64,000 nt of DNA from Bosea sp. F3-2 (GCF_008253865.1 NZ_CP042332.1:310001-374000), one strand, 5' to 3'. Shown: positions 33,791 to 42,411, counted from the stretch's first letter. Notes: a model not told the origin generated them from the sequence alone. Numbers and translations are program-made.

Positions 33791-34464
33791 TGTCCGATTC
33801 CGAAAGTAGCGAGGAAGCCGGCGCGGCTGTTGGCGAGATGCACCGCCATCGCCCGGCGGGCTTCATCACGGTCGCCGCGGACCAGCGCGTCGAGGATGGC
33901 GACATGCTCGGCCCGCGCCGTCTCGAACCGGCCCGACACCTCCTCCAGCGGCGACATATGGATGCGCCGGCGGGCATCGATCACGATCCGGGCCAAGGAC
34001 TGGTTGCCGCAATGCTCGACGACGAGGTCGTGTATGCGATCGCCGAGCTGCCAGGCGAGCGGGCCGGAATCCCGCGGATCGACTTCGAGAAGCTGTCGGC
34101 GCAGGCTGATCGCCACATCGAGTGCGACGCGCCCGGCCGCCTGCGCCGCCGCTTCCGGCTCCAGCAACTGCCGCACAGCAAGCAGCTCCAGCACCTCGTC
34201 GGCGCCGACCTCGCAGACTGCGAGCGAGCCGTTGGGCAGGCGTTCGAGATAGCCCTCGCCGAGCAGGCGGCTCAGCGCATTGCGCAAGGGCGTCCGGGAT
34301 ACCGACATGGCCTCGGCCAGGCCGCGCTCGTCCATCTGCCGTCCGGGCCGGTAGTCGCGACGCTCGATCCCCTGCAGCAGCCGCTGATAAACTTGGGCGG
34401 TGATGCCGCCTTCGGCGGGTGGCAGTGGCACGATATTGCTTGACGTCGGCTCTTCAAACGACAT
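33787..34464 (-). CDS. GntR/FadR-family regulator (FCD)
   Basis: 225 residues. Winged HTH: ITAQVYQRLLQGIERRDYRP, DERGLAEAMSVSRTPLRNAL, SRLLGEGYLERLPNGSL. An FCD ligand domain follows, with metal-binding His residues likely in the DRIHDLVVEHCGN and AEHVAILDALVRGDRD segments. First gene of the ureide-like operon, so likely its local repressor. The repeated TTTTGGTATCCCA upstream is its probable operator. Confidence 0.9.
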   Translation of the reverse strand: MSFEEPTSSNIVPLPPAEGGITAQVYQRLLQGIERRDYRPGRQMDERGLAEAMSVSRTPLRNALSRLLGEGYLERLPNGSLAVCEVGADEVLELLAVRQLLEPEAAAQAAGRVALDVAISLRRQLLEVDPRDSGPLAWQLGDRIHDLVVEHCGNQSLARIVIDARRRIHMSPLEEVSGRFETARAEHVAILDALVRGDRDEARRAMAVHLANSRAGFLATFGIGQ

Positions 34465-34481
34465 GGCCTCGTTGGATCCGG

Positions 34482-34593
34482 TTTTGGTATCCCAGGATAA
34501 TGTCGGGGTATCGAATGCGTAAAGTTAGTTTCAGCCGAAAATCGCGCGCCTATCTGTGCGCATTATTTAATCGCCACACCTTTTGGTATCCCA
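34482..34593. promoter_or_regulatory. duplicated operator candidate TTTTGGTATCCCA
   Basis: An exact 13-mer occurs at 34482-34494 and 34581-34593, 99 bases apart, in the 5' region of the GntR gene. The core TGG-N4-CCA is a short inverted repeat of the kind bound by FCD-type GntR proteins. Binding of two copies with a loop is possible. Confidence 0.5.
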
Positions 34594-34804
34594 ATATAGC
34601 GAGGATGTTGGTCCTATCAGGCGACGGACCATTCGGCGCTGATGTGAAATTCAGAACCGTCGCGCACCGCATCGGTAAACGTCCATTGAACGGTCGAGCT
34701 CGACACGAGGCGGAAGCTCAGTGATTGGCTCGCTGAGCCGATTTATCCTTAGTGACGTCGAGTCCGGACACAGTCGCCCGGAAGCGGACGTGCCCGACGT
34801 CGGG

Positions 34805-35507
34805 AATGGGCGGCGAGCGCAACTCCTTCCGTTCTTCGCCAAGCTGCCGGCTTGCCTGATCGGGATCGAGGCGTGTGCCACGGCGCATCATTGGGCGCGC
34901 GAGCTGATCAAGCTCGGCCACCAGGTCCGGCTGATGCCGCCGAGCTATGTGAAGCCGTATGTCAAGCGGCAGAAGAATGATGCGGCCGATGCGGAAACGA
35001 TCTGCGAAGCCGTGACCCGCCCGACCATGCGCTTCGTCGAGGTGAAGAGCGTCGATCAGCAGGGCATCCTGGTGCTGCATCGTGTTCGGCTCATGCTCAT
35101 GCGCCAGCGCGTCCAGCTGTCGAACGCGATCCGAGGCCACATGGCGGAGTTTGGGCTGGCGGCGCCGATCGGGAGGGAAGGTCTGGGGGCTCTCATCAGG
35201 CTCATCGCCGACAAAGACGAGCGTGTGCCCGCCGAGGCGCAGATGTGTCTTGGAATGCTGGCTGCTCAACTCGCGCTGATCAACGATCAGATCTTGGAAA
35301 CGGATCGCCGGATCAGAACTAACGCCCGCGCGACCGAGATCGGCCGCAGGCTGATGGGTGTGCCGGGCGTCGGTCCTCTCCTGGCGAGCGCTCTCGTAGC
35401 CACCATACCGGATCCCAAAGCGTTTCGGTCAGGCCGAAACTTGGCGGCATGGACCGGCCTCGTGCCTCGGCAGAACTCAAGCGGCGGGAAGGAGCGGCTG
35501 GGCGGCG
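34805..35507 (+). pseudogene. IS110/IS1111 transposase fragment
   Basis: Lacks the first aspartate segment (LDLAK). Begins LLPFFAKLPACLIGIEACAT, AHHWARELIKLGHQVRLMPP, KNDAADAETICEAVTRPTMR, and retains VPGVGPLLASALVATIPDPK and AAWTGLVPRQNSSGGKERLG. It then runs straight into the antisense of an isochorismatase-like gene at about 35507. Both ends missing. Confidence 0.8.
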
Positions 35508-36044
35508 TTCCGACAACAGCGCGTTGGTCGAGGTCGGCTTCACGCCGCCCTGCACGAAGCGGGCGAGAGACGTGCGTGAGACCATTTCACTGGGATCTCC
35601 GGACGCATCGAGGACCGCATAGACTTCGTATCCGGCCGCGCGTGCATCGAGAGCGGGAAACATCACGCAGACGCTGGTCCAGACGCCGGCCATGACGAGC
35701 CTTGCGGCCCGTGGCTTCGACCAAAATCGCCGTTGTCCCAGGCGTTCACCTCTCCCTTTCGCGCGACATAGACCGCGTGCGGAGCATGATGATGGATCTC
35801 CGGCATGAGTGGCCCATTGGTGCCGGCCGGTTCCGAGGCGGTCGTGATCACCGGAATATTCAGGAGCGTGCACAGTCGGGCGATCATCTCCACATTGCGC
35901 CGCAGGTCGGCGACCGGGATCTTTGACTGTCTGGAACAGCCCGGACTGATGATCGAGCAGAAGGACCAGCGTATCGGACGGGTCCAGGAGCGCTGCGCCA
36001 CCGCCTGTCGGGAGAACGCTCGATTTTTCGGACGACGATTCCAT
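35508..36044 (-). pseudogene. isochorismatase-family (YcaC-like) hydrolase, two frameshifts, 3' truncated
   Basis: From 36044: LLDPSDTLVLLLDHQSGLFQ in one frame, then DLRRNVEMIARLCTLLNIPV, ITTASEPAGTNGPLMPEIHH in a second, then AARLVMAGVWTSVCVMFPAL, DARAAGYEVYAVLDASGDPS back in the first. Frameshifts near 35920 and 35720. The active-site Cys segment (VWTSVCV) is present. The 3' end is lost at the IS110 junction (PTSTNALL). Confidence 0.8.
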
Positions 36045-36093
36045 CGCTGTTCTCCCGTGCCGTTGTCTATCGGTTGGCTGTTTCGGCTGAGAA

Positions 36094-36119
36094 TGTGGTC
36101 CAGCACCGAAGCGTGACCT
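36094..36119. repeat. IS-end-like repeat shared with 42386-42411
   Basis: TGTGGTCCAGCACCGAAGCG followed by TGACCT. About 22 of 26 bases match the copy at 42386. The CACCGAAGC-TGACC core resembles repeated end sequences of IS21-family elements. Both copies lie beside broken genes. Confidence 0.35.
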
Positions 36120-36127
36120 CTCGACGC

Positions 36128-36749
36128 CTACTCACAGCTCGGCATCTCGCGCCGCAGCTGCTCGTTCTCCAGGCGTAGCAGTGCCATCTCGTCCCGCACC
36201 GGCCCGAGCACGGCCTCCAACTCCGCTTCGGTGAAGCGCGGCGTGATGTGCTGGGGGCAGTTCCAGTCGAAGGCCTCGACCGTGATCAGGACGAGGCGCT
36301 CGATGCGCCCCGCATAGCCGCGCACCGCCAGCCGCTCCTCCAACGCAGGATCGTCCACGGCGTCGACGATCCGCATGCGGCCGAATATTTTCAGGCGTTG
36401 CTGATGCGCGTAATCCATCAGAAACAGCGACACGCGGTCGTTGGACTGGACGTTGCCGGTCGTGATGTACTGGCGGTTGCCCCGGAAATCCGTCGTCAAT
36501 GACCCGCAGGAAGCCGGCCGGCCCGCCGCGGAACTGGACATAAGGCCAGCCGCTCTCGGAGACGCTGGCCAGATAGAAGCCGTCGCGGGTGGCGATGAAC
36601 TCCTGCTCGGCGGCACCGAGCCGGTGGTTGCGCACGACCTCATCCTGAAGGATTTCGCCCGCACGCACGGATCGGGGCGCGCTGCCATAGCGCTCGCGCG
36701 CAGCCTTGACCGATGGCGTCGACGCGATCTCGATATATCTATGACGCAT
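36128..36749 (-). pseudogene. pyridoxamine-5'-phosphate-oxidase-family protein, frameshifted
   Basis: N-terminal part from 36749: QEFIATRDGFYLASVSESGW, PYVQFRGGPAGFLRVIDD. After a small deletion near 36495 the other frame continues: DFRGNRQYITTGNVQSNDRV, SLFLMDYAHQQRLKIFGRMR, then ITVEAFDWNCPQHITPRFTE to 36128. It is a split-barrel flavoprotein of the general-stress/antioxidant type. Broken. Confidence 0.8.
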
Positions 36750-36805
36750 GATGCCTGCTCCGCTTTGACCGGGTCGGCACCGCCATCAGCGCCGCAGCCG
36801 ACCGC

Positions 36806-37774
36806 TCACGTCTGCAATGCCCAATCCGCCACCTGCCAGCGCAATTGCCCTCGGTCGGAGACGACGCGGCCGAGGCCCGGGAAGGGCATATGCGTCGCGG
36901 CGATCAGCGCGCCCTCCGCTGCGGCGAGCGGAAAAAATCGGTCCCGCATCGCCTGTGCCGCTGCGCGGTCCTGCTCGAACAGGAAGTTCACATCGGTCGC
37001 AAGCGGATGCACCACTGGGAAGATCATGTCGGACACCATGATGAGGCCCTGGCCGGCATCCTCGATCCGCACCCCGATGTGGCCGGGCGTATGGCCGGTC
37101 AGGTCGACGATGGAGATGCCGCGAGCAATCTCGCGCGGGCCATCGATCGCCTGCAGCCGCGGGTAGAGGCGCACGACATCCGTCGACATCCGAAAGCTGG
37201 TCTGCAGATAATCGGGGGCACCGCTACGCTTTGCCGGATCGGTCCAGTGGGTCACGTCCCGCCGATCGATATACAGTTCGGCATTGGGAAAGTTGTTCTG
37301 CCCGCCGGCAATTAGTCCGCCCATGTGGTCCTGGTGCATGTGGGTCACGATCACCGCATCGATCTGATCGCGGCGTAGACCGAGCGCAGCAAGCGCCTGC
37401 GGCAATGCGCCGGTCTGCCCGATCGAGCCGGCCGGCCCGGTATCGAGCAGGATTTTGCGCTCGCCGTCCTCGATCAAATACTGGTTGAACACGAAGCGGA
37501 CTCCGGTTGAGCGGGCAACGAACTGCGCCGTCGCCGCCTGTTCGACCTCGGCAGCTGTGCGGCCGGGGAAAAACGTGTAGGGCATGTCCGCATAGCCATC
37601 CGTCAGCGCCGTGACGGTGAAGCGGCCGATTCGGATCTGCGCCAGCGGCGTCACGCGGGCTGCCGCGGGGGCCGCCGCCACGCTTGGCGCGGGAGCGGCG
37701 AGAGGGAGGAGGCCGCCCCCGATGATGCCAAGCGGGAGACCGCTCGCGAAGGCGCGGCGGGACAGGTTAATCAT
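36806..37774 (-). CDS. exported MBL-fold hydrolase (lactonase-like)
   Basis: 322 residues from ATG at 37774 (GGAG upstream). Tat-like signal (LSRRAFASGLPLGIIGGGLL). The metal site is THMHQDHMGGLI plus later His in DLTGHTPGHIG and Asp in MVSDMIF, and AATHMPFPGLG closes the site. Family members hydrolyse lactones or related esters. N-acyl-homoserine-lactone activity is possible but unproven. Divergent from a LysR gene likely to control it. Confidence 0.87.
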   Translation of the reverse strand: MINLSRRAFASGLPLGIIGGGLLPLAAPAPSVAAAPAAARVTPLAQIRIGRFTVTALTDGYADMPYTFFPGRTAAEVEQAATAQFVARSTGVRFVFNQYLIEDGERKILLDTGPAGSIGQTGALPQALAALGLRRDQIDAVIVTHMHQDHMGGLIAGGQNNFPNAELYIDRRDVTHWTDPAKRSGAPDYLQTSFRMSTDVVRLYPRLQAIDGPREIARGISIVDLTGHTPGHIGVRIEDAGQGLIMVSDMIFPVVHPLATDVNFLFEQDRAAAQAMRDRFFPLAAAEGALIAATHMPFPGLGRVVSDRGQLRWQVADWALQT

Positions 37775-37882
37775 GACTTGCTCCGTCTGATCACTGACGC
37801 GACCTGAGCATGCCCGCCGGACGGGCCTCACGCGTCTGACCAGAACGCTAGAGCCTCCCTTGCAGATCTAGTATCCTATGGT

Positions 37883-37913
37883 TTCGGGAGCCATCCTCCC
37901 AAAATTCGGGAGG
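37883..37913. promoter_or_regulatory. inverted/direct repeats at the LysR start
   Basis: TTCGGGAG is repeated (37883-37890, 37906-37913), and CCTCCC (37895-37900) is inverted to GGGAGG (37908-37913) with a 7-base spacer. The right arm is also the ribosome site of the LysR gene starting at 37918. Confidence 0.5.
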
Positions 37914-37917
37914 CACG

Positions 37918-38832
37918 ATGGACCGTTTCGATACCATGTCGGTACTGCTGGCCATCGTCGAGGCTGGCAGTCTTTCGGCCGCAGCACGGCAGTTGCGCGC
38001 CCCACTCTCGACAGTTAGCCGCAAGATCGCCGAGCTCGAACAGCATCTGGGCACCCGCCTGGTGATCCGCACCAGCCGCGGTATCGCTCTGACCGACGCC
38101 GGCCGCGCCTTCGTCGCCGCGTCGCGGCGCATCCTCGGGCAGTTGGAAGAGGCCGAGCGCGAGGCCGCCGGCGAGTACAGTGCGGTACGCGGCGCGCTGC
38201 ATGTCACTGCGCCGATCGCCTTTGGGCAACGCCATCTGTTGCCTGTCGTGCTGGGCTTTCTGGCGGAACAGCCCGAGATCAACTTGCGGGTCACGCTGGC
38301 CGACCGGCAGATCAGTCTGGCGGAGGAGCACGTCGATGTCGCCCTGCGCATCGGGCATTTGGCGGACAGCGCACTGATCGCCACCCGGGTGGGCACGGTG
38401 CGCCGGGTCATCTGCGCCAGCCCTGACTACCTCTCCAGGCGCGGCGTGCCGCGAAGGCCGGAGGATCTCGTGCAGCATGATGGTATCAGCTTCCAAGGCT
38501 TCGCCGTAGCCCCGGAATCGCGCTATCGGCGGGACAGCGCAGCCTTCGCGGTCGATCCGCGCCCGAGGCTGGCCGTCAACACGACGGAGGCGGCCATCCA
38601 GGCTGCACTGGCAGGTTTCGGGATTGTCCGCCTGCTGTCCTATCAGGTGGAGAAGGAATTACGCTCCGGCCAACTACAGATCCTCCTGCCGGATTTCGCT
38701 CCTGAGCCGCTGCCGGTCAGCCTCGTCTATCCGGAGGCAGAACTGCTGCCGCTGAAGGTCCGGTGTTTCCTGGACTGGACCGTGCCGCGCTTGCGGGAGC
38801 GGATGGCAGGGCTCCACGGCGGCGGTCCGTGA
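37918..38832 (+). CDS. LysR-type regulator
   Basis: 304 residues. HTH: MDRFDTMSVLLAIVEAGSLS, AAARQLRAPLSTVSRKIAEL. The ligand domain has VDVALRIGHLADSALIATRV and AIQAALAGFGIVRLLSYQVE. It belongs to the CrgA/PecT-like subgroup with MDRFDTM starts. Divergent from the MBL hydrolase (143 bases between starts). Confidence 0.9.
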   Translation: MDRFDTMSVLLAIVEAGSLSAAARQLRAPLSTVSRKIAELEQHLGTRLVIRTSRGIALTDAGRAFVAASRRILGQLEEAEREAAGEYSAVRGALHVTAPIAFGQRHLLPVVLGFLAEQPEINLRVTLADRQISLAEEHVDVALRIGHLADSALIATRVGTVRRVICASPDYLSRRGVPRRPEDLVQHDGISFQGFAVAPESRYRRDSAAFAVDPRPRLAVNTTEAAIQAALAGFGIVRLLSYQVEKELRSGQLQILLPDFAPEPLPVSLVYPEAELLPLKVRCFLDWTVPRLRERMAGLHGGGP

Positions 38833-38893
38833 GGACAATGGTCGCCGCGGCGGCGGATGGCATGGTCTACTGGCCTGTCGAGACTCGCATACT

Positions 38894-39045
38894 TGGTCTG
38901 CCCCCTGAAAAGTGGTCCTCCGTGAAGTAGGCTTTTGAGCCTTGGAGGAAGCCGCAATGGCGCAGAAGAAGCACAAGCCCGACGAGATCGTCGCGAAGCT
39001 GCGGCAGATCGACGTGTTGTTGTCGCAGGCTCGTCCCGTTGCCGA
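38894..39045 (+). pseudogene. IS3-family left end with orfA 5' fragment
   Basis: The end sequence GTCTGCCCCCTGAAAAGTGG is followed by orfA start MAQKKHKPDEIVAKLRQIDV LLSQ at 38957, a well-known IS3-type N-terminus. After about 30 codons the frame passes without a stop into an unrelated quinone-oxidoreductase tail. The rest of the element is gone. Confidence 0.7.
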
Positions 39046-39244
39046 GGCGACCCGCCCGTCGATCGCGCATTACACTGCCAACCGCTGCGAATACGAGGCC
39101 GCCGCGCAGAGCCTGTTCATGGCGATGGAGGCCGGAGTTGCGCGGACATTGAGTGTCTCGACCTACGCCCTATCTGAAGCCCGCAAGGTGCACGAGGATC
39201 TGGAGGCGCGGCGCACGACGGGCTCCGTGGTCCTGCTTCCTTGA
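39046..39244 (+). pseudogene. C-terminal fragment of a quinone oxidoreductase (MDR family), fused to IS3 orfA
   Basis: Codons RPSIAHYTANRCEYEAAAQS to HEDLEARRTTGSVVLLP match the last 64 residues of NADPH:quinone reductase-type enzymes. The cofactor domain is absent. The in-frame join with orfA produces an open frame of 101 codons from 38942, but it is a deletion scar, not a designed fusion. Confidence 0.7.
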
Positions 39245-39430
39245 TTGGCGAGCTTTCCGGTCTAAAGCCTCACCATACTCCGGATCGGGGTTGCCATCGA
39301 TCGCCAACACCCGCTGAAAGGAGGTCCGATTTCCTGGCCGACGCGGCCGGAGACAGATTGGTTATGATCGCTACTCCGAATGGAACGGGGGCGGCCAGAG
39401 CGCAACGGCCCCGGCCTCTCGTGTCGCTGC

Positions 39431-40345
39431 TCAACCGGCGATCGCGGGATGGAGCAGGACCTCCAGGCCGATGTTGCGGTACATTTCGCGGCGCATCCGG
39501 TCGGCAACACCGTTGACGATCTCGGCGCCGTCCTGCGACGGGTCGACATGGACGCGGAACGGGCGCTTGCCGAAAGGCGTGCCGACCACGCGGACGATTT
39601 CGCGGGCGACCTCGGCAGGATCGGCATCGGCGGGTTCGAGGCTGGCGAGCCCCTTGAGCGCCTTTTCCGCGATGCCGGCATAGGGACCGACTTCGTATTC
39701 TGCGGCACGCGCCTCGTCGGAGGCCTTGCCGGAATGGGCGAAATGGTTGGTCCCCTTGGTGAAGGCGCCCGGTACCATGATGGTGGTCTCGATGCCCCAG
39801 AGCGCCAGTTCGGTGGAGTAGGACACAGCCAGCGCGTCCATCGCCGCCTTGGCGGCGAAGTAGGGCGACAGGAAGGGCGGCGTACCGCCACGCGTCGAGC
39901 TCGATCCGACCCAGACTAACAGGCCCTTGCGCTGGGCTCTCAGATGGGGAAGCGCGGCGCGGTTGACGCGCTGCGCGCCGAGCACGTTCACGTCGTATTG
40001 CTGGATGAACTGGTCAGGGGTGAAGGCCTCGGCCGGTCCGAAGACCATGTGGCCGGCGTTGTGGACGATGGTATCCAGGCGGCCGGCCGCGGTGATGATG
40101 TGGGCGACACCGGCATCGGCCGAAGCGTCGGACTGGACGTCGAGTTCGACAGTGCGCAAATCGACGCCCTCCGCCTTCGACCATTCGGCGACGGCCGCGA
40201 CCTGTGGCGCATTGCGCCCCTGGGTTTCACGCATCGAGGCGTAGACGGCGTGGCCGGCCTGGGCGAGCGCCTTGGCGGTCATCAGGCCAAAGCCCGAGGA
40301 AGCGCCGGTAACAAGGATAATCTGCTTGGAGATAGCCTTGGACAT
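39431..40345 (-). CDS. SDR-family oxidoreductase
   Basis: 304 residues: ILVTGASSGFGLMTAKALAQ (cofactor), ASMRETQGRN with an Arg suggesting NADPH, VHNAGHMVFGPAEAFTPDQF, WVGSSSTRGGTPPFLSPYFAAKAAMD split as S and YFAAK catalytic residues. Longer than classical SDRs (C-terminal extension REIVRVVGTPFGKRPFRVHV). 69 bases downstream of the next SDR on the same strand, so a two-gene unit. Confidence 0.88.
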   Translation of the reverse strand: MSKAISKQIILVTGASSGFGLMTAKALAQAGHAVYASMRETQGRNAPQVAAVAEWSKAEGVDLRTVELDVQSDASADAGVAHIITAAGRLDTIVHNAGHMVFGPAEAFTPDQFIQQYDVNVLGAQRVNRAALPHLRAQRKGLLVWVGSSSTRGGTPPFLSPYFAAKAAMDALAVSYSTELALWGIETTIMVPGAFTKGTNHFAHSGKASDEARAAEYEVGPYAGIAEKALKGLASLEPADADPAEVAREIVRVVGTPFGKRPFRVHVDPSQDGAEIVNGVADRMRREMYRNIGLEVLLHPAIAG

Positions 40346-40414
40346 GACGATGGTCCTTTGCTCAGTCTGGATATGAGAAAAAGGAGGTTCAGTACTTCCT
40401 GGGGCGAGGCGAGA

Positions 40415-41155
40415 TCAGATGAGCCCGCCATTGGCCCGCAGGGTCTGGCCGTTGATCCAGGCGCCGTCCGGCCCCGCGAGGAAGGCGACTGCGTCCGCGA
40501 TGTCCCTGGGCTGGCCGAGGCGTTCGAGCGGGGCGAGCTTGGACAGGCGGTCGATCACCTCCTGCGGCTTGCCGTCGAGGAAGAGCTTGGTCGCGGTGGG
40601 ACCGGGTGCGATCGCGTTGACGGTGATGTTGCGGCCGCGCAGCTCCTTGGCGAGGACACTCGTCATGGCCTCGACAGCGGCCTTGGTCGCGGCGTAGACG
40701 CCATAGCCCGGTTGCAGCATGCCGACGACGCTAGAGGAGAAGTTCACGATCCGGCCGCCATCGCGCAGCCTCTTGGCCGCTTCGCGCAGGGTGTTGAATG
40801 TGCCCTTCAGGTTGACCGCGATCTGGCGGTCGAACAGGGCGTCGTCGCTGTCGGCGATGTTCGCCAGGGTCATGATGCCGGCATTGTTGATCAATACGTC
40901 GACACCGCCGAAAGCGGTCTCGGCGCTATCGAACATGCGGCGTACAGCCTCGACATTCGAGATGTCGGCCTGGGCGGTGACGGCGCGGCCTCCTGCGGCC
41001 TCGATCCGGGCGACGAGCGCCTCGGCCGGTGCGGCGTTGCCGGCATAGTTCACCACCACGGTGAAGCCGTCGCTGGCGAGACGCTCGCCAACCGCCGCTC
41101 CGATACCGCCAGAGGCACCCGTCACGATCGCGACCTTGCTGATCTGGTTTGTCAT
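40415..41155 (-). CDS. SDR-family oxidoreductase (FabG-like)
   Basis: 246 residues from ATG at 41155 (AAGGAGA upstream). TGASGGIGAAVGERLASDGF, VVVNYAGNAAPAEALVARIE, NNAGIMTLANIADSDDALFD, FSSSVVGMLQPGYGVYAATK and ITVNAIAPGPTATKLFLDGK. Typical of quinone/carbonyl reductases controlled by a divergent LysR. NADPH is probable from NYAG. Divergent LysR starts at 41269. Confidence 0.88.
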   Translation of the reverse strand: MTNQISKVAIVTGASGGIGAAVGERLASDGFTVVVNYAGNAAPAEALVARIEAAGGRAVTAQADISNVEAVRRMFDSAETAFGGVDVLINNAGIMTLANIADSDDALFDRQIAVNLKGTFNTLREAAKRLRDGGRIVNFSSSVVGMLQPGYGVYAATKAAVEAMTSVLAKELRGRNITVNAIAPGPTATKLFLDGKPQEVIDRLSKLAPLERLGQPRDIADAVAFLAGPDGAWINGQTLRANGGLI

Positions 41156-41224
41156 CGTCTTTCTCCTTGGTTCGCCGCCGGTGTTCGGTGGGTGTGAGGA
41201 GAGAATGGCCATTTCCCTCTGCGA

Positions 41225-41241
41225 GATAATCAGCCATTATC
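41225..41241. promoter_or_regulatory. perfect operator candidate GATAAT-CAGCC-ATTATC
   Basis: Six-base arms with a five-base spacer and the T-N11-A form of a LysR box, midway between the divergent SDR and LysR start codons (41155 and 41269). Confidence 0.6.
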
Positions 41242-41268
41242 CGGCATCACTATTCGAACAGGCGAACA

Positions 41269-42162
41269 ATGGATCGTTTCGATGCCATGCGGGTCTTCAC
41301 CCGGATCGTGGAGCGCCGGAGCTTCACGCAAGCGGCTGACGATCTCGGCTTGCCGCGCTCATCGGTGACCGATGCGATCAAAGGGCTGGAGGCGAGGCTT
41401 GGGGTCCGTCTGCTGCAGCGGACAACGCGGCAGGTCAGCCCAACGCTCGATGGCGAGGCCTATTACCAACGCTGCCTGGCGCTGATCGCTGATCTCGAGG
41501 ATGCGGAAGGCGCCTTTGCCGGCGCGAAGCCGAGCGGCCTCGTGCGGGTCGATGTTCACGGAACCCAGGCCCGGCACTTCCTGCTCCCTGGGCTTGGCCG
41601 GTTTCTAGAGACTTATCCCGGCATCCGCCTGCATATCGGCGAGGCGCATCAGGCGCTCGACATGGTCCGCGAAGGGTTCGATTGCATCCTGCGGGCGGGC
41701 CCCCTCGCCGACAGCCCCCTGATCCGGCGCAAGCTTGCAGATCTGAGCCGAGGCACCTTCGCCAGCCCGTCCTATGTCGAACGGTTTGGCGAGCCGCGGA
41801 CTCCCGACGATCTGGAGGACCATCGCATCATTGGCCTGCTCGCGCCCGACGCGGCCAGCGTCAGTCCGCTGATCTTCACCGATCGCGGCAAGGAGCGGCA
41901 GTTGACGCCGCCGGCGGTGGTGACCGTGACCGGACCCGAAACCAATGTCGCCTGCGCCCGTCTCGGACTCGGGCTCATCCAGGTTCCGCGCTACCGCGTC
42001 GCTCCCGAGCTGGCCAGCGGCGAGCTCGTCGAGATCCTGGCGGACTACCCGCCGACGCCGCTGCCCGTCCACGTCCTCTACTCGCACGCGCGCCAGCTTT
42101 CGCCGCGCGTGCGCGTTGTCATCGAGTGGATGGCCGAACAGTTCCGATCCCGGATGATTTGA
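41269..42162 (+). CDS. LysR-type regulator
   Basis: 297 residues. HTH MDRFDAMRVFTRIVERRSFT, QAADDLGLPRSSVTDAIKGL. Ligand domain with FDCILRAGPLADSPLIRRKL and ETNVACARLGLGLIQVPRYR. Same MDRFD subgroup as the regulator at 37918 (about 30-40% similar by eye). Likely controls the divergent SDR pair. Confidence 0.9.
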   Translation: MDRFDAMRVFTRIVERRSFTQAADDLGLPRSSVTDAIKGLEARLGVRLLQRTTRQVSPTLDGEAYYQRCLALIADLEDAEGAFAGAKPSGLVRVDVHGTQARHFLLPGLGRFLETYPGIRLHIGEAHQALDMVREGFDCILRAGPLADSPLIRRKLADLSRGTFASPSYVERFGEPRTPDDLEDHRIIGLLAPDAASVSPLIFTDRGKERQLTPPAVVTVTGPETNVACARLGLGLIQVPRYRVAPELASGELVEILADYPPTPLPVHVLYSHARQLSPRVRVVIEWMAEQFRSRMI

Positions 42163-42222
42163 CACGGACGGAAGCTGGCGAGCGGAATTTGGCGAAAGAC
42201 TCGATAGCGAAACTCAACGCAT

Positions 42223-42370
42223 GTCACGGCAGTTGATCGTCCAGCGCGCCGTGCCGAGCAGACCCGCGGTGCCCTTCACGGTCGGGCGCATCGCACGGGT
42301 GCCGTTCAGGCTGGCTTCACCGATCAGGCAACCCTCGAAGGTGCCGGAACCGAGCAGCCCTTCCAACCGC
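42223..42370 (-). pseudogene. possible proline-racemase-family C-terminal fragment
   Basis: About 49 codons read LEGLLGSGTFEGCLIGEASL, NGTRAMRPTVKGTAGLLGTARW to a stop at 42223. The G-T-F-E-G ... V-K-G-T-A pattern resembles the end of proline racemase/hydroxyproline epimerase relatives. Too short for certainty. Confidence 0.35.
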
Positions 42371-42385
42371 GGCAAGGGCAGGTGC

Positions 42386-42411
42386 GTGTGATTCAGCACC
42401 GAAGCCTGACC
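42386..42411. repeat. IS-end-like repeat (copy of 36094-36119)
   Basis: TGTGATTCAGCACCGAAGCC followed by TGACCC. A looser relative, GCGCCGAAGACTGACCCC, lies about 150 bases on, reading the minus strand (near 42548-42566). Repeats of this CCGAAG..TGACCC form suggest remains of an IS21-type end region. Confidence 0.35.
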
